A DNA stretch of 64,000 bases, from positions 992,001-1,056,000 of the forward strand of contig NZ_PGFJ01000001.1 in assembly GCF_002797815.1 (NCBI RefSeq), read 5' to 3'. Under the pieces are notes generated by a model. The model was not told the DNA's origin and did no database searches. It saw only the letters and a program-made list of their open reading frames with translations. Source of the DNA: Mucilaginibacter auburnensis. GTDB lineage: Bacteria > Bacteroidota > Bacteroidia > Sphingobacteriales > Sphingobacteriaceae. This document shows positions 62,742 through 64,000 of this stretch, piece after piece. The first letter of the stretch is position 1; the number at the start of each line of letters is the position of its first letter. A program made the position numbers and the translations under genes.

Positions 62742-64000
62742 TTAAATTTTACTCCAGTTAGTGCCTTCTTTACTATCTTTTAACTGAAAGCCAATTTTTT
62801 GCAAACCGTCGCGTATTTTGTCTGATGTTGCGTAATCTTTGTTTTGCTTGGCTTCGTTACGCAGCGATACAATGAGATCAAGGATTTTAGGCAGATCATC
62901 ATTATCCGCTTGTTCATCTTTAAGTCCCAATATCTCAAATACAAAGGTGTTCATCATGTTTTTCAACAGGTCCAGATTGTTAGCGTCGATCTTCATCTTG
63001 CCATCTTTAACCGAATTGATAATGCGTGCGCCTTCAAACAATTCGGCAATAAGTACCGGACTATTAAAATCATCGTTCATGGCTGCATAGCAACGTTCTA
63101 TAATTGGCGCTATATCAACATCAGATGTGGCCGAAGATTTCAGTGAATGTAACAACGATACCGCGGTCATCAGGCGTTTAAAGCCTTTTTCTGACGCTTC
63201 CATGGCTTCGTTACCAAAGTCAAGCGTGCTGCGGTAATGCGCCTGCATCATAAAAAAGCGCACCATCATGGGGCTGTAGCCCTTGCTCAGTATGTTATTG
63301 TTACCCGAAAAAAGCTCATGAGGCAAAAAGCTGTTACCTAATGATTTTGACATTTTTTGGCCATTAACTGTAAGCATGTTGGTATGCACCCAATACTTGG
63401 CAGGGTTTTTACCGCAACTGGCTACGTTCTGTGCAATTTCATTGGTATGATGCGTAGGGGCAAGGTCCATACCCCCGCCATGTATATCAAACTGCTCGCC
63501 CAAGTATTTATTACTCATAGCAGAACATTCCAGGTGCCATCCCGGGAAGCCATTGCCCCAAGGCGAGGGCCATTGCATTAAATGCTCTGGTTTCGCTTTT
63601 ATCCATAAGGCAAAGTCAAGCTTGCCGCGTTTTTCATCCTGACCGCCCAGATCGCGGGTGTTGGTAAGCAGATCTTCCAGTTTACGGCCGTTCAATATGC
63701 CGTAATCCTGCGTTTGATTGTACTTCTCTACATCAAAATAAATAGAACCATTTACCTCATAAGCGTAACCTTTGGCCATTATTTCTTTAACCAGTTCAAT
63801 CTGCTCAATAATGTGGCCCGTGGCTGTAGGTTCAATACTTGGGGGCAGGGTGTTCAATATCTGCATAACCTCATGGAAACCTACGCTGTATTTCTGTACT
63901 ATTTCCATGGGCTCTAACTGAGCCAGTTTTGCTTTTTTAGATATTTTGTCTTCACCTTCATCGCCTGCGTCGCCTTCCAGGTGGCCGGCATCGGTAATAT
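62742..64000 (-). CDS. cysS: Cysteinyl-tRNA synthetase, 5' partial
   Basis: Class I synthetase charging tRNA-Cys. The frame remains open to the right window edge, so the N-terminus is outside. Upstream codons read ITDAGHLEGDAGDEGEDK, the usual CysRS stretch after the HIGH domain. WPSPWGNGFPGWHLECSAMS carries the zinc cysteine and histidine, THHTNEIAQ supplies further zinc residues, and QKMSKSLGN is the KMSKS loop. The ATG at 63908 is internal and not the start. Confidence 0.96.
   Translation of the reverse strand, partial: ITDAGHLEGDAGDEGEDKISKKAKLAQLEPMEIVQKYSVGFHEVMQILNTLPPSIEPTATGHIIEQIELVKEIMAKGYAYEVNGSIYFDVEKYNQTQDYGILNGRKLEDLLTNTRDLGGQDEKRGKLDFALWIKAKPEHLMQWPSPWGNGFPGWHLECSAMSNKYLGEQFDIHGGGMDLAPTHHTNEIAQNVASCGKNPAKYWVHTNMLTVNGQKMSKSLGNSFLPHELFSGNNNILSKGYSPMMVRFFMMQAHYRSTLDFGNEAMEASEKGFKRLMTAVSLLHSLKSSATSDVDIAPIIERCYAAMNDDFNSPVLIAELFEGARIINSVKDGKMKIDANNLDLLKNMMNTFVFEILGLKDEQADNDDLPKILDLIVSLRNEAKQNKDYATSDKIRDGLQKIGFQLKDSKEGTNWSKI

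Overview
The window reads as chromosomal DNA of a Bacteroidota bacterium, most likely family Sphingobacteriaceae and possibly Mucilaginibacter or a close relative. The phylum call rests on the type IX secretion protein SprA next to ruvA, an alternative complex III (act) cluster joined to an aa3 oxidase cluster, bacillithiol-type BshA, the PAS-rich kinases, and repeated TAnnTTTG promoter -7 elements with few Shine-Dalgarno sites. The genus is inference. No prophage, insertion sequence, CRISPR array, rRNA or tRNA was recognised.

Layout. 1-1187: 3' part of a LysM lytic transglycosylase. 1298-14792: maeB, two sensor-kinase genes, ruvA and the very large sprA. 14835-19552: a lipoprotein, a SirB1-type protein, a methyltransferase, an Omp85-type barrel and a deoxyhypusine-synthase-like enzyme, with two odd intergenic repeat patches. 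19777-36248: one long respiratory block, with ActA-F (quinol:cytochrome c oxidoreductase), cytochrome oxidase subunits II and I, a terminator, heme A synthase, heme O synthase, two subunit III-type proteins, subunit IV, a Sco-like protein and a DUF420 protein. Electrons would run from quinol through ActA-F to the oxidase, with CtaA, CyoE and Sco as assembly factors. 36384-38571: an ECF sigma factor, a probable anti-sigma protein and an outer-membrane barrel. 38701-41347: an orphan ABC ATPase, a RelE-type toxin-antitoxin pair, two tiny tandem proline-rich lipoproteins missed by length cut-offs, and a membrane protein. 41499-45029: rpsL-rpsG-fusA-rpsJ, closed by a strong terminator. 45101-49248: small hypothetical genes, a DUF92 membrane protein, a frameshifted EVE-domain gene, a fungal-type prephenate dehydrogenase and a thioesterase. 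49449-55792: sensor proteins, a CDP-alcohol phosphatidyltransferase, a DUF922 protein and a lipoprotein. 55854-64000: AlkA-type glycosylase, bshA, a serine hydrolase coupled to an amidohydrolase, a DUF1801 protein, an NTF2-like protein and the 3' part of cysS.

I saw no obviously new multigene system. The most unusual signals are: the EVE gene broken by one base; the twin 40- and 42-codon lipoproteins; several genes whose start codon lies only 3-6 bases after a TAnnTTTG element, suggesting leaderless transcripts; a set of unrelated but similarly built intergenic palindromes; a GAGCCACC-rich patch; a Sco protein apparently lacking its copper-binding histidine; and eukaryote-like TYR1 and deoxyhypusine synthase homologues.
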